From: Nonomuraea purpurea
GTDB taxonomy: Bacteria > Actinomycetota > Actinomycetes > Streptosporangiales > Streptosporangiaceae
Direction: 5' to 3'
Length of the DNA: 64,000 nucleotides
Assembly (NCBI RefSeq): GCF_042650645.1
Contig: NZ_JBHSBI010000014.1
Coordinates: 232,766 to 296,765 of the forward strand
Shown here: piece by piece, positions 19,009 to 28,286 of the stretch
How positions within the stretch are numbered: the stretch's first letter is position 1
How the letters are laid out: every line of letters begins with the position of its first letter
The notes under the pieces: model-generated
The model's input: the letters and a program-made list of their open reading frames with translations, nothing else
Told to the model about the DNA's origin: nothing
Databases searched by the model: none
Program-made: the position numbers and the translations under genes

Positions 19009-19683
19009 TCAGCCCCGCGCCCGCTTGTAGAAGCGCGCCGCGGCCTTCCTGGCCCGGTGCGCCAGGGGCGGATGGTCGTCGAGCACATGGTGGATCCACC
19101 CGTCGTCCAGGTCGTGCCGCAGGCTGTTGCGGGCCTGGAGCCAGGCGCCCGGCGTCGCCCGGCCGCCGTCACTGGTGTACGCGCAGGTCACGCCCGTCTC
19201 GCGGAGCCGGCCGAGCACGTGCCTGTCATAGGAGCCGAACGGGATCGCCACCCTGGTCACCGGATGCCCGCACAATCGCCCGATCATCCGGCGGGCGCCG
19301 GATAACTCCTCGTCGACCTGCTCAGGGTCCAGCTGCCGCCAGTCGCGGTGGCCCCAGCCGTGCGAGCCGATCCGCATGCCCGACCTGATCAGCTCGGTGA
19401 CGCCCTCGGTCGTCACCCTCCCGGGCTCGTCGATCAACCCGGCCAGCAGGAAGAACTCGCCGCGCAGGCCGCGTTCGAGCAGCCGGGGCAGGGCGATCTC
19501 CACGTCGGAGGCGTTGCCGTCGTCGAAGGTGATGCGTACGTCGCCGCGGTCCACGACCGCGTCCAGCACCCGCTCGAACTGCTCGACGCTGACCCAGGTC
19601 GTGTCCTCGCCCGGGTCGAGGGGACGATCGGTGTCGCCGATGCCGTGAACCGTGAGGTTGATGATCGACCCCGTCAGCGTCAT
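19009..19683 (-). CDS. NodB-type polysaccharide deacetylase, cytoplasmic
   Basis: 224 aa. NodB motifs: ITFDDGNASD (catalytic D-D near 54-55) and IGSHGWGHRDW (metal His pair, H-x3-H). A motif-3 arginine lies in RVAIPFGSYDR. No signal peptide is visible, unlike most cell-wall deacetylases, so it may act on a lipid-linked precursor or sugar in the cytoplasm. It sits 6 nt upstream of the GT2 gene in the same operon. Short for the family but complete through the motifs. Confidence 0.83.
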   Translation of the reverse strand: MTLTGSIINLTVHGIGDTDRPLDPGEDTTWVSVEQFERVLDAVVDRGDVRITFDDGNASDVEIALPRLLERGLRGEFFLLAGLIDEPGRVTTEGVTELIRSGMRIGSHGWGHRDWRQLDPEQVDEELSGARRMIGRLCGHPVTRVAIPFGSYDRHVLGRLRETGVTCAYTSDGGRATPGAWLQARNSLRHDLDDGWIHHVLDDHPPLAHRARKAAARFYKRARG

Positions 19684-19760
19684 ACCGTCTCCCCAGTCCG
19701 GCTCAGCTCTTGTGTATCCGGCAATCCCCTCGGACCGTTACAAGGGCCGTCAGACCAGGT

Positions 19761-20639
19761 TCAACGCCGTGAGCCATACCACTCCACGGTCCTGCGCAGC
19801 CCCTCTTCCAGCCCCGTGCGCGGGCGCCAGCCGATCAGCTCCAGGGCGGGCCCCAGCTCGGCCGTCTGCGGCACGTCGAGCGGCCGGTCGGCCACCGTCC
19901 CGAACGGCGGCGCCGACTCCTCCCCGGCGATCCTGTACAGCAGTTCGACGGCCTCCCGGACGGAGACCCGCGTCCCCGTGCCCACGTCGAACGCCTTCCC
20001 GACCGCGCGCTCGCTCCGCCCGGCCAGCACGAACGCCTCGACCACGTCGTCCACGTAGACCCAGTCCACGAGCTTGGCGCCGCTGGTCAGCCGGGGCTTG
20101 TCCCCACGCAGCAGGGCCAGCGTCACGTAGGGGACGATCTTGGCGGTGTCGCGCTGGGCCGGGCCGTACACCATGGTCGGCCGCACGATCGTGTACGGCA
20201 GGTCCCACAGCCGGTGGTACAGCTCCGCGTAGCCGGTCGCCGCCGTCTTGGCCATCGCGTACGGCGACGGCGGCGCGTTGTGCCCGTTGCCCGGCCTCGG
20301 CTCCTCGCTCGACCCCGCCAGCACCACCCGGCAGCCGGTCGTGACGGCCGAGGTCAGCACGTTGACCGTGCCCGCCAGCACGCCCTCCATCGTCGGGCCC
20401 ACCACCGAGACGTCCCTGGCCCCGTTGACCTCACCCGCCAGGTGATAGACCACCTCCGGGCGCACCTCGGCGAACAGCCGGGCCACCGTCTCGGCGTCGC
20501 GCAGGTCCGCCCGATGCCAGACCTCGCCGTGCGCCGACTCCATGGGCCGCCTGCTGACCGCATGCGTGCCGGGACCGAGCCGCCGCACCAGGTGCGAGCC
20601 GATGAACCCCGCCGCGCCCGTAACGAGCACCCCACTCAT
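19761..20639 (-). CDS. NAD-dependent epimerase/dehydratase (extended SDR)
   Basis: 292 aa from ATG 20639, with GAGGGAGG 6-8 nt upstream. Rossmann motif GAAGFIGSHL; active-site region LAGSSEE and PYAMAKTA (Y-x3-K). The C-terminal part (RRTVEWYGSRR) is the usual SDR sugar-epimerase end. It lies 26 bp after the SARP gene and likely shares its transcript. Substrate unknown; a 4-epimerase or 4-ketoreductase is equally possible. Confidence 0.85.
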   Translation of the reverse strand: MSGVLVTGAAGFIGSHLVRRLGPGTHAVSRRPMESAHGEVWHRADLRDAETVARLFAEVRPEVVYHLAGEVNGARDVSVVGPTMEGVLAGTVNVLTSAVTTGCRVVLAGSSEEPRPGNGHNAPPSPYAMAKTAATGYAELYHRLWDLPYTIVRPTMVYGPAQRDTAKIVPYVTLALLRGDKPRLTSGAKLVDWVYVDDVVEAFVLAGRSERAVGKAFDVGTGTRVSVREAVELLYRIAGEESAPPFGTVADRPLDVPQTAELGPALELIGWRPRTGLEEGLRRTVEWYGSRR

Positions 20640-20665
20640 GTACGCCCTCCCTCGCCAAGGAGAAG

Positions 20666-21502
20666 TCAGTGGACACGCTTGGCGCAGTGTGGGCAGCCGC
20701 GGGCGTGCCGGGGCCCGGCGCGCAGGTGGACCGGCCGTTTGACCTGGGGGAGCCGCCCAAGGGCCAGGGAGGAGTCGCTGGTCAGGATCGCCACCTGCAG
20801 CCTGCGCAGGTCGGGCGAGGGTTCGAGACCGAGGTCCTTGCTGAGGATGCGCCGCCCGTCGCGGTAGACGTCGAGGGCCTCGGGCTGCCGGCCGCTGCGG
20901 TAGAGGGCGATCATGAGCTGGGCGCGGAACTTCTCGCGCAGCGGGTGCTCGCGTACCAGGGCGAACAGTTCGGCGACGAGGTCGGCGTGCCGGCGCAGCC
21001 GTAAGTCGGCGTCGATCCGGTCGGCTAACGCCGCCAGTCGCTGCTCCTCCAGCCGGGTGGCCTGGCGGTGCAGGAGGGAGATGTCGTCCAGGCCGGACAG
21101 CGCGGGGCCGCGCCACATGTCGAGTCCGGAGCGTAGCAGGTCGCTGCCCTTTGTAACGTTCCCGGCCATGATCGCCTGGCGGCCCTGTCGTACGAGGTCC
21201 TCGAACCTCCACGCGTCCACCGTGTCGGAGGGCACGTGGAGCTGGTAGCCGGTGGAGCGGTGCGCGATGGGGGCGTTGTCGCCGAGCATTCGCCTGAGCC
21301 GGTGCAACTGCAGCCGCAGGCGCTGCCCGCCGGCGTCGCCCGCCTCGGCGCCCCACAGGGCGTCGATCAGAACGTCACTGTGCGCGACGGAGCCGTGGTG
21401 ACAGAGCAGCAGTGCCAGCAGGCTGCGCTGCTTGATGGACCGCAGGGGCAATTGGTGCGCTCCAACCGTGACTTCAAGCGCGCCCAAAATGCCGAACCGC
21501 AT
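20666..21502 (-). CDS. SARP-family transcriptional activator (OmpR-type HTH + BTAD)
   Basis: 278 aa from ATG 21502, preceded by AGGAGGA. The N-terminal RFGILGALEVTVG..LPLRSIKQRSLLALLLCH is the SARP winged-helix (about 1-95), followed by the bacterial transcriptional activation domain (about 100-245, with DLWRGPAL-like DMWRGPAL and HPLREKFRAQLMIALYRSGRQPEAL). It lacks the NB-ARC and TPR parts of large AfsR proteins. SARPs usually activate secondary-metabolite operons by binding short direct repeats; here the gene heads the minus-strand exopolysaccharide operon and faces the Pel-like operon, so it probably controls both. Confidence 0.9.
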   Translation of the reverse strand: MRFGILGALEVTVGAHQLPLRSIKQRSLLALLLCHHGSVAHSDVLIDALWGAEAGDAGGQRLRLQLHRLRRMLGDNAPIAHRSTGYQLHVPSDTVDAWRFEDLVRQGRQAIMAGNVTKGSDLLRSGLDMWRGPALSGLDDISLLHRQATRLEEQRLAALADRIDADLRLRRHADLVAELFALVREHPLREKFRAQLMIALYRSGRQPEALDVYRDGRRILSKDLGLEPSPDLRRLQVAILTSDSSLALGRLPQVKRPVHLRAGPRHARGCPHCAKRVH

Positions 21503-21569
21503 GGCCGTCCTCCTGCTGCATGTGTCCGACTTTCTAGCTGATCGAGCATATGTCGTTCTTGCGCAGTGG

Positions 21570-21610
21570 GAAACGTTCATGCGGAAACTGCGCTGAAACT
21601 CAAGTGAAAC
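21570..21610. promoter_or_regulatory. Four GAAAC direct repeats: candidate SARP operator
   Basis: GAAAC occurs at 21570, 21584, 21595 and 21606, i.e. steps of 14, 11 and 11 bp; on the other strand this reads GTTTC repeated. Direct repeats one helical turn apart are the known SARP/AfsR (and PhoP) operator form. The ladder lies 68 bp from the SARP start and about 90 bp from the deacetylase start, in the 195-bp divergent promoter region. Assignment to this SARP is inference. Confidence 0.55.
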
Positions 21611-21697
21611 GGGGCATCCGCACACTCGCAGAGCGGCCAGTGGTGCTCGTGCGCGGCCGTTTACGACATTCGGGGATTTAGCACCGAATGGGGGGAT

Positions 21698-23851
21698 ATG
21701 GTGAGTTCTTTTCTGAAGTTCCGTGTCCCGTCGCGAACCCGATCGCGACGGGTGTTTGCGCTTGTCAGCGCCCTGATTCTGGTCTCGGCCCTGTCCGCCG
21801 CCAGGACCGACGCCGCCTCGACCGGACCTGAGGGGTCGCACGGCCACGCTGCCCCCTTACGCGCCCCGGTTGATCGTCCGAAAGTGGACAAACTAGGGCC
21901 GCTGCCCAAGGCGAAGAAGGGGACCGTACCGGTCAAGCGCTCGACCAAGGTCGCCACGTCCGCGAAGGCACTGGACGCCGCGGCCGACGACCGGGTCGGG
22001 CTGCGCGTTCTCGTCGTCGCCGTGGACCAGGACGACTGGGGCATCGCGACCTGGAGATCCGTGCTCAACCGGGTCGGCGCCCAATATGACGTCCTGCTCA
22101 GCAGGAGCCAGTCGCTCAGCGCCGCAAATCTCGTCCAGCCCGACGGGACCGGCAGATACAACGCCATTCTGCTGACCAACAACGCGCTGCTCTACTTCGA
22201 CGGCTCGGAATACGTCAGTGGTCTCGACGCCGGCGAGTGGAACGTTCTATGGGCGTACGAGCGTGATTACGGAGTGCGACAGGTCTCCCTGTACGCCGGC
22301 TACGGCACGTGGCCCGAGGACTACTGCCTGCGCCCCGGCAGCGAGGGCGGCGTCGGCGACACCCCGATCGGCACCCAGCTGACCGCGGCGGGCGCGGGCG
22401 TGTTCGACTACCTCAAGACCGGCGTCAACGTCCCGATCTCGCTCTCCTACGTCTACCGCAGCACCGTCGCCCCTGACTGCTCGGCCGATGTGATCATGAC
22501 CAGCGGGTCCGACGTGCTCGGCGTGCGCAGCACGTCCGCCGACGGCCGCGAGCGCATGGCGCTGACGTTCACCTCCAACCAGTACCTGCCGCAGGCCGAC
22601 CTGCTGACGTTCGGGCTGTTCAGGTGGGCGACCAGGGGCCTGTTCCTCGGCGAGCAGCGCCACTACCTCAACGCCGACGTCGACGACTGGTTCAACTCCA
22701 CCGACCACCTGTACCCGGACGGCACCCTGGAGACCGACCCCGGCTACCGGATGAGCAGGGCCGACGCGGTGACCACGTACAACAGGCAGCAGAGCTTCCG
22801 CGCCGCCAACCCGCTGGCCGCGAACTTCAAGCTGAACATCGCCTACAACGGCGAGGGCGCCAGCCCGACCTCCTCGGCGACGTGCGGGACCCCGTGGCCC
22901 TGGGACGACGGGCTCACCAGCTACTCGCGCTGCCGCGCCGCCGACTTCACCTGGATCAACCACACGTTCTCGCACCCGAAGATGAACTTCACGGACTACG
23001 CGACGAGCTACGCCGAGATCCAGGAGAACCTCACCAGGGCCGCCGCGCTGGGCTTCAGCGTCGATGCGACCGTGCTCAAGACCGGCGAGTACTCCGGCCT
23101 CGGCGTCTACCACCCCGACCCGAACAACGACATCGACCCGCCCACCGACAACGGCCTCGGCGCCTCCAACCCGAACCTGCTGCAGGCCGCCAAGGACCTG
23201 GGCGTGAAGTACCTGCACGGCAACATGTCGTTCGGCAGCCACCAGCCGTCCTGCTTCAACTGCGGCATCAACCACCCGCTCCAGCCGTCGCTCCTCGTGG
23301 TGCCCGACTGGCCGACCAACATCGCCTACCACACCACGGCGCCCGCCGAGGAGACGCTGTTCTACAACTCCTACTACGGGCCGAACGGCAAGTTCCCGTT
23401 CTTCTCCACCGACCAGACCTACGCCCAGATCCTGGACAACGAGAGCGACGTGGCGATGCAGCACGTCATGTCGGGCTCGGTCTACTCGCACACCTTCCAC
23501 CAGGGCAACCTGCGCGACTACGGCTCGGGCCAGAACCTGGTCTTCGACTGGCTGAACGCCGTCATGGCCAAGTACAACGGCTACTACAACGTCCCGCTGC
23601 TCACCCCCAACTGGGGTGATCTCGCCCAGTACGTCGAGAACAGGACCAAGCACTTCGCCGGGCTCGGCGGCGTGAGCGCCGTCTACGACCGGGCGGCCGG
23701 CACGGTCACGTTCACCGCGGACGGCGACGCCGCCGTCTTCGCCACCAACGCCGCCGCCCCCGGCGCGACGGCCTACGGCACCGACTCGATCGCGCGGCTG
23801 ACGCTCACCGCCGGCGTTCCCGTCACGGTCACCGCGAGCGTGCGGCCGTGA
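21698..23851 (+). CDS. Agd3-like exported polysaccharide deacetylase (CE18 type)
   Basis: 717 aa. It opens with a basic N-region and a hydrophobic helix (about 18-37) ending ARTDAAS, so it is exported. A second start, GTG 21701, fits the GGGGGGA leader slightly better. The N-terminal half (about 95-310) fits a carbohydrate-binding region; the deacetylase core has LNADVDDWFN (D329/D330) and NHTFSHP (H422, H426), the metal-site pattern of Agd3/CE18 enzymes that N-deacetylate GalNAc in fungal galactosaminogalactan. A short beta-rich domain ends the protein. It is the first gene of the Pel-like operon and overlaps pelF by 4 nt. Confidence 0.82.
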   Translation: MVSSFLKFRVPSRTRSRRVFALVSALILVSALSAARTDAASTGPEGSHGHAAPLRAPVDRPKVDKLGPLPKAKKGTVPVKRSTKVATSAKALDAAADDRVGLRVLVVAVDQDDWGIATWRSVLNRVGAQYDVLLSRSQSLSAANLVQPDGTGRYNAILLTNNALLYFDGSEYVSGLDAGEWNVLWAYERDYGVRQVSLYAGYGTWPEDYCLRPGSEGGVGDTPIGTQLTAAGAGVFDYLKTGVNVPISLSYVYRSTVAPDCSADVIMTSGSDVLGVRSTSADGRERMALTFTSNQYLPQADLLTFGLFRWATRGLFLGEQRHYLNADVDDWFNSTDHLYPDGTLETDPGYRMSRADAVTTYNRQQSFRAANPLAANFKLNIAYNGEGASPTSSATCGTPWPWDDGLTSYSRCRAADFTWINHTFSHPKMNFTDYATSYAEIQENLTRAAALGFSVDATVLKTGEYSGLGVYHPDPNNDIDPPTDNGLGASNPNLLQAAKDLGVKYLHGNMSFGSHQPSCFNCGINHPLQPSLLVVPDWPTNIAYHTTAPAEETLFYNSYYGPNGKFPFFSTDQTYAQILDNESDVAMQHVMSGSVYSHTFHQGNLRDYGSGQNLVFDWLNAVMAKYNGYYNVPLLTPNWGDLAQYVENRTKHFAGLGGVSAVYDRAAGTVTFTADGDAAVFATNAAAPGATAYGTDSIARLTLTAGVPVTVTASVRP

Positions 23852-25260
23852 AGGTGACTCTGGTGTCGGAGGGGACCTACCCGTTCGCCATGGGCGGGGT
23901 GAGCGTCTGGATGGACCAGCTCATCAGGGGCATGCCCGACTACAAGTGGGACGTCGTCACCATGACGGTCGACGGCGGCGAGCGTCCCGTGTGGGACCTG
24001 CCGCCCAACCTGGAGCAGGTCATCCCCGTGCCGCTGTGGGGCAAGGTGCGCCGACGGCGCTCCTCGCGGCCGCCAGGCGACTCCTTCAGCGAGATCTACG
24101 GGCGCTTCCTGGAGATCGTCCTCACGCCTGCCGTCATGGGGCACGGCAGTGAGGAGTTCCTGTCGGTGCTGGAGTCGCTGCACCGCTTCGCCCACGAGGG
24201 CGGCGACCTCGTGGGCGCGCTGACCGCCAATGAGTCGCTGGCGCAGCTCATGGACGCCTGGTACTGGAACAGGACCGACGGGCTCAACCTGGCCGACGCG
24301 ATCACGGCCGGCGACCTGATGGGCCACATGCTGCGCCCGCTGGCCGAGCCGGCGCCGCGTACCGACCTGATGCACGTCGCCATGAACGGGCTGAGCATGC
24401 TGATGGCGATGACCGCCAAATGGCAGCACGGCACCCCGATCGTGCTCTCCGAACACGGCGTCTACCTGCGCGAACGCTACCTGCAGTACGTGGACGAGCC
24501 GGTCTCGCACGCGGTGCGGGTGCTGCTGCTCAGCTTCTTCAGACGGCTGGCCGGTGCGGCGTATGTGGCGGCCGACCGCATCGCGCCCCACTCGTCCTAC
24601 AACCGGCGCTGGCAGATCCACAACGGCGCCGACCCCGACCGGATCCGGATCATGTACAACGGCGTCGACCCGGAGGACTTCCCCCTGGCCGAGTCGGACC
24701 CCGACGAGCCCACGCTGGTCTTCATGGGCCGCGTGGACCCGCTGAAGGACCTGCACACGCTGATCCGCGCGTTCGACCTCGTCCGCGGCAAGATCCCCAA
24801 CGCCCGGCTGCGCATCTTCGGCGGCGTCCCCGCCGGCAACGAGAGCTACCACGAGAGCTGCCTGGACCTCATCGCCGAGCTGGGGCTGGAGGGCGCGGCC
24901 CGGTTCGAGGGCCGGGTCTCGACCCCGGTCGACGCCTACCACGCCGGCCAGGTCGTCGCCCTGACCAGCATCTCCGAGGGCTTCCCCTACACCGTCGTCG
25001 AGGCCATGGCGTGCGGCAGGCCCACGGTGGTCACCAACGTCGGCGGTGTGGCCGAGGCGGTGGGCGACGCCGGGTTCGTGGTGCCGCCGCGTGACCACGT
25101 GGCCGCCGCGGACGCCATGGTGCGCCTGCTGCGCGACGCCGGACTGCGCCGCAGGCTCGGCACCCTCGCCCGCGCCCGGGTGCTTGAGCGCTTCACGCTC
25201 CGGCAGTCCCTCGACGACTACCGCGCGGTCTATCGGGAGCTCATTGGGGCCCGTGCATGA
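23848..25260 (+). CDS. pelF: PelF-type glycosyltransferase (GT4, DUF3492)
   Basis: 470 aa from GTG 23848 (GTGA overlap). The N-terminus VTLVSEGTYPFAMGGVSVWMDQLI is the signature start of PelF, and the DUF3492-like region continues to about residue 230 (MHVAMNGLSMLMAM, SEHGVYLRERYL). The GT4 donor domain follows: MYNGVDPEDF, FMGRVDPLKDL, TSISEGFPYTVVEAMACGRPTV with the family E-x7-E site. PelF builds the GalNAc-containing Pel polymer from UDP-sugar in the cytoplasm. This is the strongest marker for a Pel-like system here. Confidence 0.93.
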   Translation: MKVTLVSEGTYPFAMGGVSVWMDQLIRGMPDYKWDVVTMTVDGGERPVWDLPPNLEQVIPVPLWGKVRRRRSSRPPGDSFSEIYGRFLEIVLTPAVMGHGSEEFLSVLESLHRFAHEGGDLVGALTANESLAQLMDAWYWNRTDGLNLADAITAGDLMGHMLRPLAEPAPRTDLMHVAMNGLSMLMAMTAKWQHGTPIVLSEHGVYLRERYLQYVDEPVSHAVRVLLLSFFRRLAGAAYVAADRIAPHSSYNRRWQIHNGADPDRIRIMYNGVDPEDFPLAESDPDEPTLVFMGRVDPLKDLHTLIRAFDLVRGKIPNARLRIFGGVPAGNESYHESCLDLIAELGLEGAARFEGRVSTPVDAYHAGQVVALTSISEGFPYTVVEAMACGRPTVVTNVGGVAEAVGDAGFVVPPRDHVAAADAMVRLLRDAGLRRRLGTLARARVLERFTLRQSLDDYRAVYRELIGARA

Positions 25261-26666
25261 CCGCCGTCGAGCCGTCCCCGCAGCGCTCCATCGACGACCT
25301 CATCGAGCCCATGGGCACCGGCGTCTTCCGCGCCGTCGAACCCCTCCAGGTCGCGGCGATGCTGGAGTCCCAAGGGCTCAACGACAAGATCGCCCGTGAG
25401 CGGTACGGCCACGACGACGTCTTCTCGCTGGCCGAGGCCGCCTACTCGCACATCAAGGCCATGAACACCCCGCCGCGCCCCCAGGCCGGCGGGGTGCTCA
25501 AGCGGGCCAGGCCGGCCGCCCAGATGCTGCACGGGCTGCTCTACGGCATGCCCGCGGCCCTGCTGCCTGCCGCCTCGGGGCTCGTCGGCACGCAGTGGCT
25601 GATGCCGGGCCTGGTCCTGACCACGGGGCTCGGCTGGGTGCTCGGCAGCGTGGCGGCGCGGGTGGCGTACTCGCTGATCGGGCGCGGCTACCCGCGTTCG
25701 GCGGGCCGCGTGCTCCGCTCGGGGCTGGTGGTCGGCGTCGTGGGCGCCATGCTGCTGGCCGGCGTGATCGCCGTGGTCAGGAACGGCCCCGTCACGCTCG
25801 TCGCCCTCTGCGTCATGCAGATGGCCTTCCAGATCGCCTCGGGGATCCTGCTGCTCTATCGGCGCGAGGGCTGGCTCGGCGTGATCATGATGCCTGCGGT
25901 CGTGGCCGGCGTCGCCTACATCGTCATCGGCGACAGCTGGGTGGGCCTGCTGACCGTGTGCGTCGGCGTGGCGTGCATCGCCGCCACCGTGGCGGGCGCG
26001 CTCAGACTGACCCTCCTGCACGGCCCGGACGCCCCTGCCGCCGAGCCGCCGCTGCGCGAACTCGCCCGCCTGGAGGCGAGCGCGCTGCTCCCGTCGCTCC
26101 TGTACGCCGGGCTGACCGCGATCTTTCTGCTCCAGGCCGAGGGCCGCTACGTGCTCGACAGGACCGACATCGCCGTGGCCGGCGCCGGGCTCGTCCTCGG
26201 CATGGGCATCCTGGAGTACCGGGCGCACGCGTTCGAGGACCAGACCAGGGCGGCGATCAGGGAGGTCCGCTACCCGCAGGACTTCACCCGGCGCAGCCGC
26301 TGGCTGCTGGCCAAGGGCGTGCTGATCTGCGTCGCCGCGCTGTCCGCACTGTCCGCGCTGCCGCTGACCTTTCTGTACGTCACCGGCGACCTGACCGCCG
26401 CCAGCATGGCCATGGCCGCGGCCCACGTGATCGTCGGCGGGGCCTACTTCGTGGCGTTCCTGCTGGCCAACCAGGCCAAGGTCGTGCACCTGTGCGTGGC
26501 CCAGGCCGCGGCGCTGGCCGTCCACCCCGTCGGACGGCTCTTCCTGCCCGAGGGACACCCCGCGCTGGCCGACGTCCTGCTCTTCACCGCCGCCGCGACG
26601 CTGTTCCTGCTGATCCTGCTCGCCCTGATGAGCCACGGCCTCAGGGACGTCAGACAGTACCGCTGA
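25257..26666 (+). CDS. Polytopic membrane protein in the PelG position
   Basis: 469 aa; ATG overlaps the pelF stop (ATGA). A cytoplasmic N-terminal segment of about 75 residues (SIDDLIEPMGTGVFRAVEP) precedes about 11-12 membrane helices. In Pel operons pelF is followed by pelG, a MOP-superfamily transporter of this size and topology; sequence identity to PelG is not obvious by eye. I call it a PelG-like transporter by context. The N-terminal soluble extension is unusual. Confidence 0.62.
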   Translation: MTAVEPSPQRSIDDLIEPMGTGVFRAVEPLQVAAMLESQGLNDKIARERYGHDDVFSLAEAAYSHIKAMNTPPRPQAGGVLKRARPAAQMLHGLLYGMPAALLPAASGLVGTQWLMPGLVLTTGLGWVLGSVAARVAYSLIGRGYPRSAGRVLRSGLVVGVVGAMLLAGVIAVVRNGPVTLVALCVMQMAFQIASGILLLYRREGWLGVIMMPAVVAGVAYIVIGDSWVGLLTVCVGVACIAATVAGALRLTLLHGPDAPAAEPPLRELARLEASALLPSLLYAGLTAIFLLQAEGRYVLDRTDIAVAGAGLVLGMGILEYRAHAFEDQTRAAIREVRYPQDFTRRSRWLLAKGVLICVAALSALSALPLTFLYVTGDLTAASMAMAAAHVIVGGAYFVAFLLANQAKVVHLCVAQAAALAVHPVGRLFLPEGHPALADVLLFTAAATLFLLILLALMSHGLRDVRQYR

Positions 26667-26688
26667 TCCTTTGACCGGGAGGCAATTC

Positions 26689-27414
26689 ATGCACGTCGTC
26701 ATCCTCGCGGGAGGCAAGGGAGTGCGGCTGCGGCCGTACACGTCCGCGTTGCCCAAGCCCCTGGTGCCGATCGGGGAGGAGTACGCGATCCTGGACATCA
26801 TCCTGCAGCAGCTCGCCGGCCAGGGCTTCACCACGGCCACGCTCGCGGTCGGGCACCTGAGCCCGCTCATCCGCGCGTTCGTGGGCGACGGCTCCCGCTG
26901 GGGGATGGAGGTCGACTACACCGAAGAGGTCACACCGCTGTCGACGATCGGGCCGTTGTTCCCGATCAGGGACCGGTTACCCGAGAACTTCCTGGTGATG
27001 AACGGTGACGTGCTCACCACGCTCAACTATGCGGATCTGTTGGCCCAGCACATCGGAACGGGCGCGCCGCTGACCGTGGCCACCTCGCCGCGAGTGGTGA
27101 AGATCGATTTCGGCGTGCTGGAGGCGCAGGGCGGCCACATCGTCGGCTTCAGGGAGAAGCCGCTGCTCAGCTACCTGGTGAGCATGGGCGTCTACGCGCT
27201 GTCCCTGGAGACGATCGCGCACTATCAGGAGGGCATGCCCTTCGGCTTCGACGAACTGGTGCTCGAACTGCTCGCGCGCGGCACGCCGCCCGGCGTCTAC
27301 GAGTTCGAGGGCTACTGGCTCGACATCGGCCGCCCCGACGACTACGACGAGGCCAACGCCCGCTTCGACGAGATCAGGCCGCTGCTGCTGCCATCGCGGG
27401 AACACGTGCGATGA
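26689..27414 (+). CDS. Sugar-1-phosphate nucleotidyltransferase
   Basis: 241 aa from ATG 26689, with GGGAGG 6 nt upstream. N-terminal signature AGGKGVRLRPYT..LPKPLVPIG; the metal site is in MNGDVLT and the sugar site around FREKPLLSYLVSMGVY. Related to the mannose/glucose-1-P nucleotidyltransferases (RfbF/GCD1 class) and lacks a C-terminal hexapeptide domain. It should supply an NDP-sugar for the PelF polymer. The last codons overlap the next ATG. Confidence 0.88.
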   Translation: MHVVILAGGKGVRLRPYTSALPKPLVPIGEEYAILDIILQQLAGQGFTTATLAVGHLSPLIRAFVGDGSRWGMEVDYTEEVTPLSTIGPLFPIRDRLPENFLVMNGDVLTTLNYADLLAQHIGTGAPLTVATSPRVVKIDFGVLEAQGGHIVGFREKPLLSYLVSMGVYALSLETIAHYQEGMPFGFDELVLELLARGTPPGVYEFEGYWLDIGRPDDYDEANARFDEIRPLLLPSREHVR

Positions 27415-28286
27415 GCGGTTCGATGAGCACAGTCCTGCTGTTCGGCTCCACGGGGTTCCTCGGCAGCCAGGTCAGGGACCTGCTGGCGGGTGACCCGAGG
27501 GTGTCGTGGTTGCTGTGCCCGCGACGCGTCGACCTCGACCTGCTGGCCGCGACGCCCGGCGACGTGGCGGAGCTGCTGCGCGAGGTCCGCCCGACGGTCG
27601 TGCTCAACTGCGTGGGCCGGATGTCGGGCGGCTACGACGAACTGCTGCGCGGCAACGCCGGGGTGAGCGCCGTGCTGCTGGAGGCCGTCGCCGCCGCCGC
27701 GCCCTCGGCCAGGTTCGTCCGGCTCGGCTCGGCCGCCGAGTACGGCCCCGTGCCGCACGGCCACGACCAGCGCGAGTCCGACCAGGCGCGGCCCACCAGC
27801 CCCTACGGCATCAGCCACCTGGCCGGGACGCTGCTGGTCGAGCAGGCCCACGAGGTCGACGCCCTGTCCTTGCGGATCTTCAACCCGGTCGGTCCCGGCA
27901 TCTCCGCCGACAACGTGCTCGGCCGGGCCCGCGACCTGCTGAAGACCGCGAGCGGGCACATCGACATGGGCCCGCTCGGCGCCATGCGCGACTTCGTCGA
28001 CGTGCGCGATGTGGCCGATGCGGTGGTGCGCGCCGCGTTCGCGCCCGCGCCGGCCCTCACCGAGCGGGTCGTCAACGTGGGCAGCGGCCAGGCCGTCGCC
28101 GTCCGCGACGCGGTCGCGCTGCTGGCAGCGGAATCGGGCTTCACCGGCGAGATCCGCGAGAGCGCCGCAGAGTCCGCCAAATCCCGCGCCGTGAGCTGGA
28201 GCAGGGCCGACCTCGCCCGCGCCAGGAAGGTGCTGGGCTGGCGGCCGCGCGTCTCACTGGCCGACTCGGTCAAGGCGATGTTGTGA
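27411..28286 (+). CDS. NAD-dependent epimerase/reductase (SDR)
   Basis: 291 aa; ATG 27411 overlaps the upstream stop, another ATG at 27423 would fit the Rossmann start closely (STVLLFGSTGFLGSQV). Active-site elements are RLGSAAEYGP and SPYGISHLA (Y-x3-H rather than Y-x3-K, an oddity). The tail RARKVLGWRPRVSLADSV is the standard sugar SDR end. It likely makes or interconverts the hexosamine donor. The His in place of the catalytic Lys makes activity less sure. Confidence 0.82.
   Translation: MSGSMSTVLLFGSTGFLGSQVRDLLAGDPRVSWLLCPRRVDLDLLAATPGDVAELLREVRPTVVLNCVGRMSGGYDELLRGNAGVSAVLLEAVAAAAPSARFVRLGSAAEYGPVPHGHDQRESDQARPTSPYGISHLAGTLLVEQAHEVDALSLRIFNPVGPGISADNVLGRARDLLKTASGHIDMGPLGAMRDFVDVRDVADAVVRAAFAPAPALTERVVNVGSGQAVAVRDAVALLAAESGFTGEIRESAAESAKSRAVSWSRADLARARKVLGWRPRVSLADSVKAML

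Noticed and set aside
20666..21502. SARP as sign of an antibiotic gene cluster
   Set aside because: No PKS, NRPS or other secondary-metabolite core gene is in the window; neighbours make polysaccharides.
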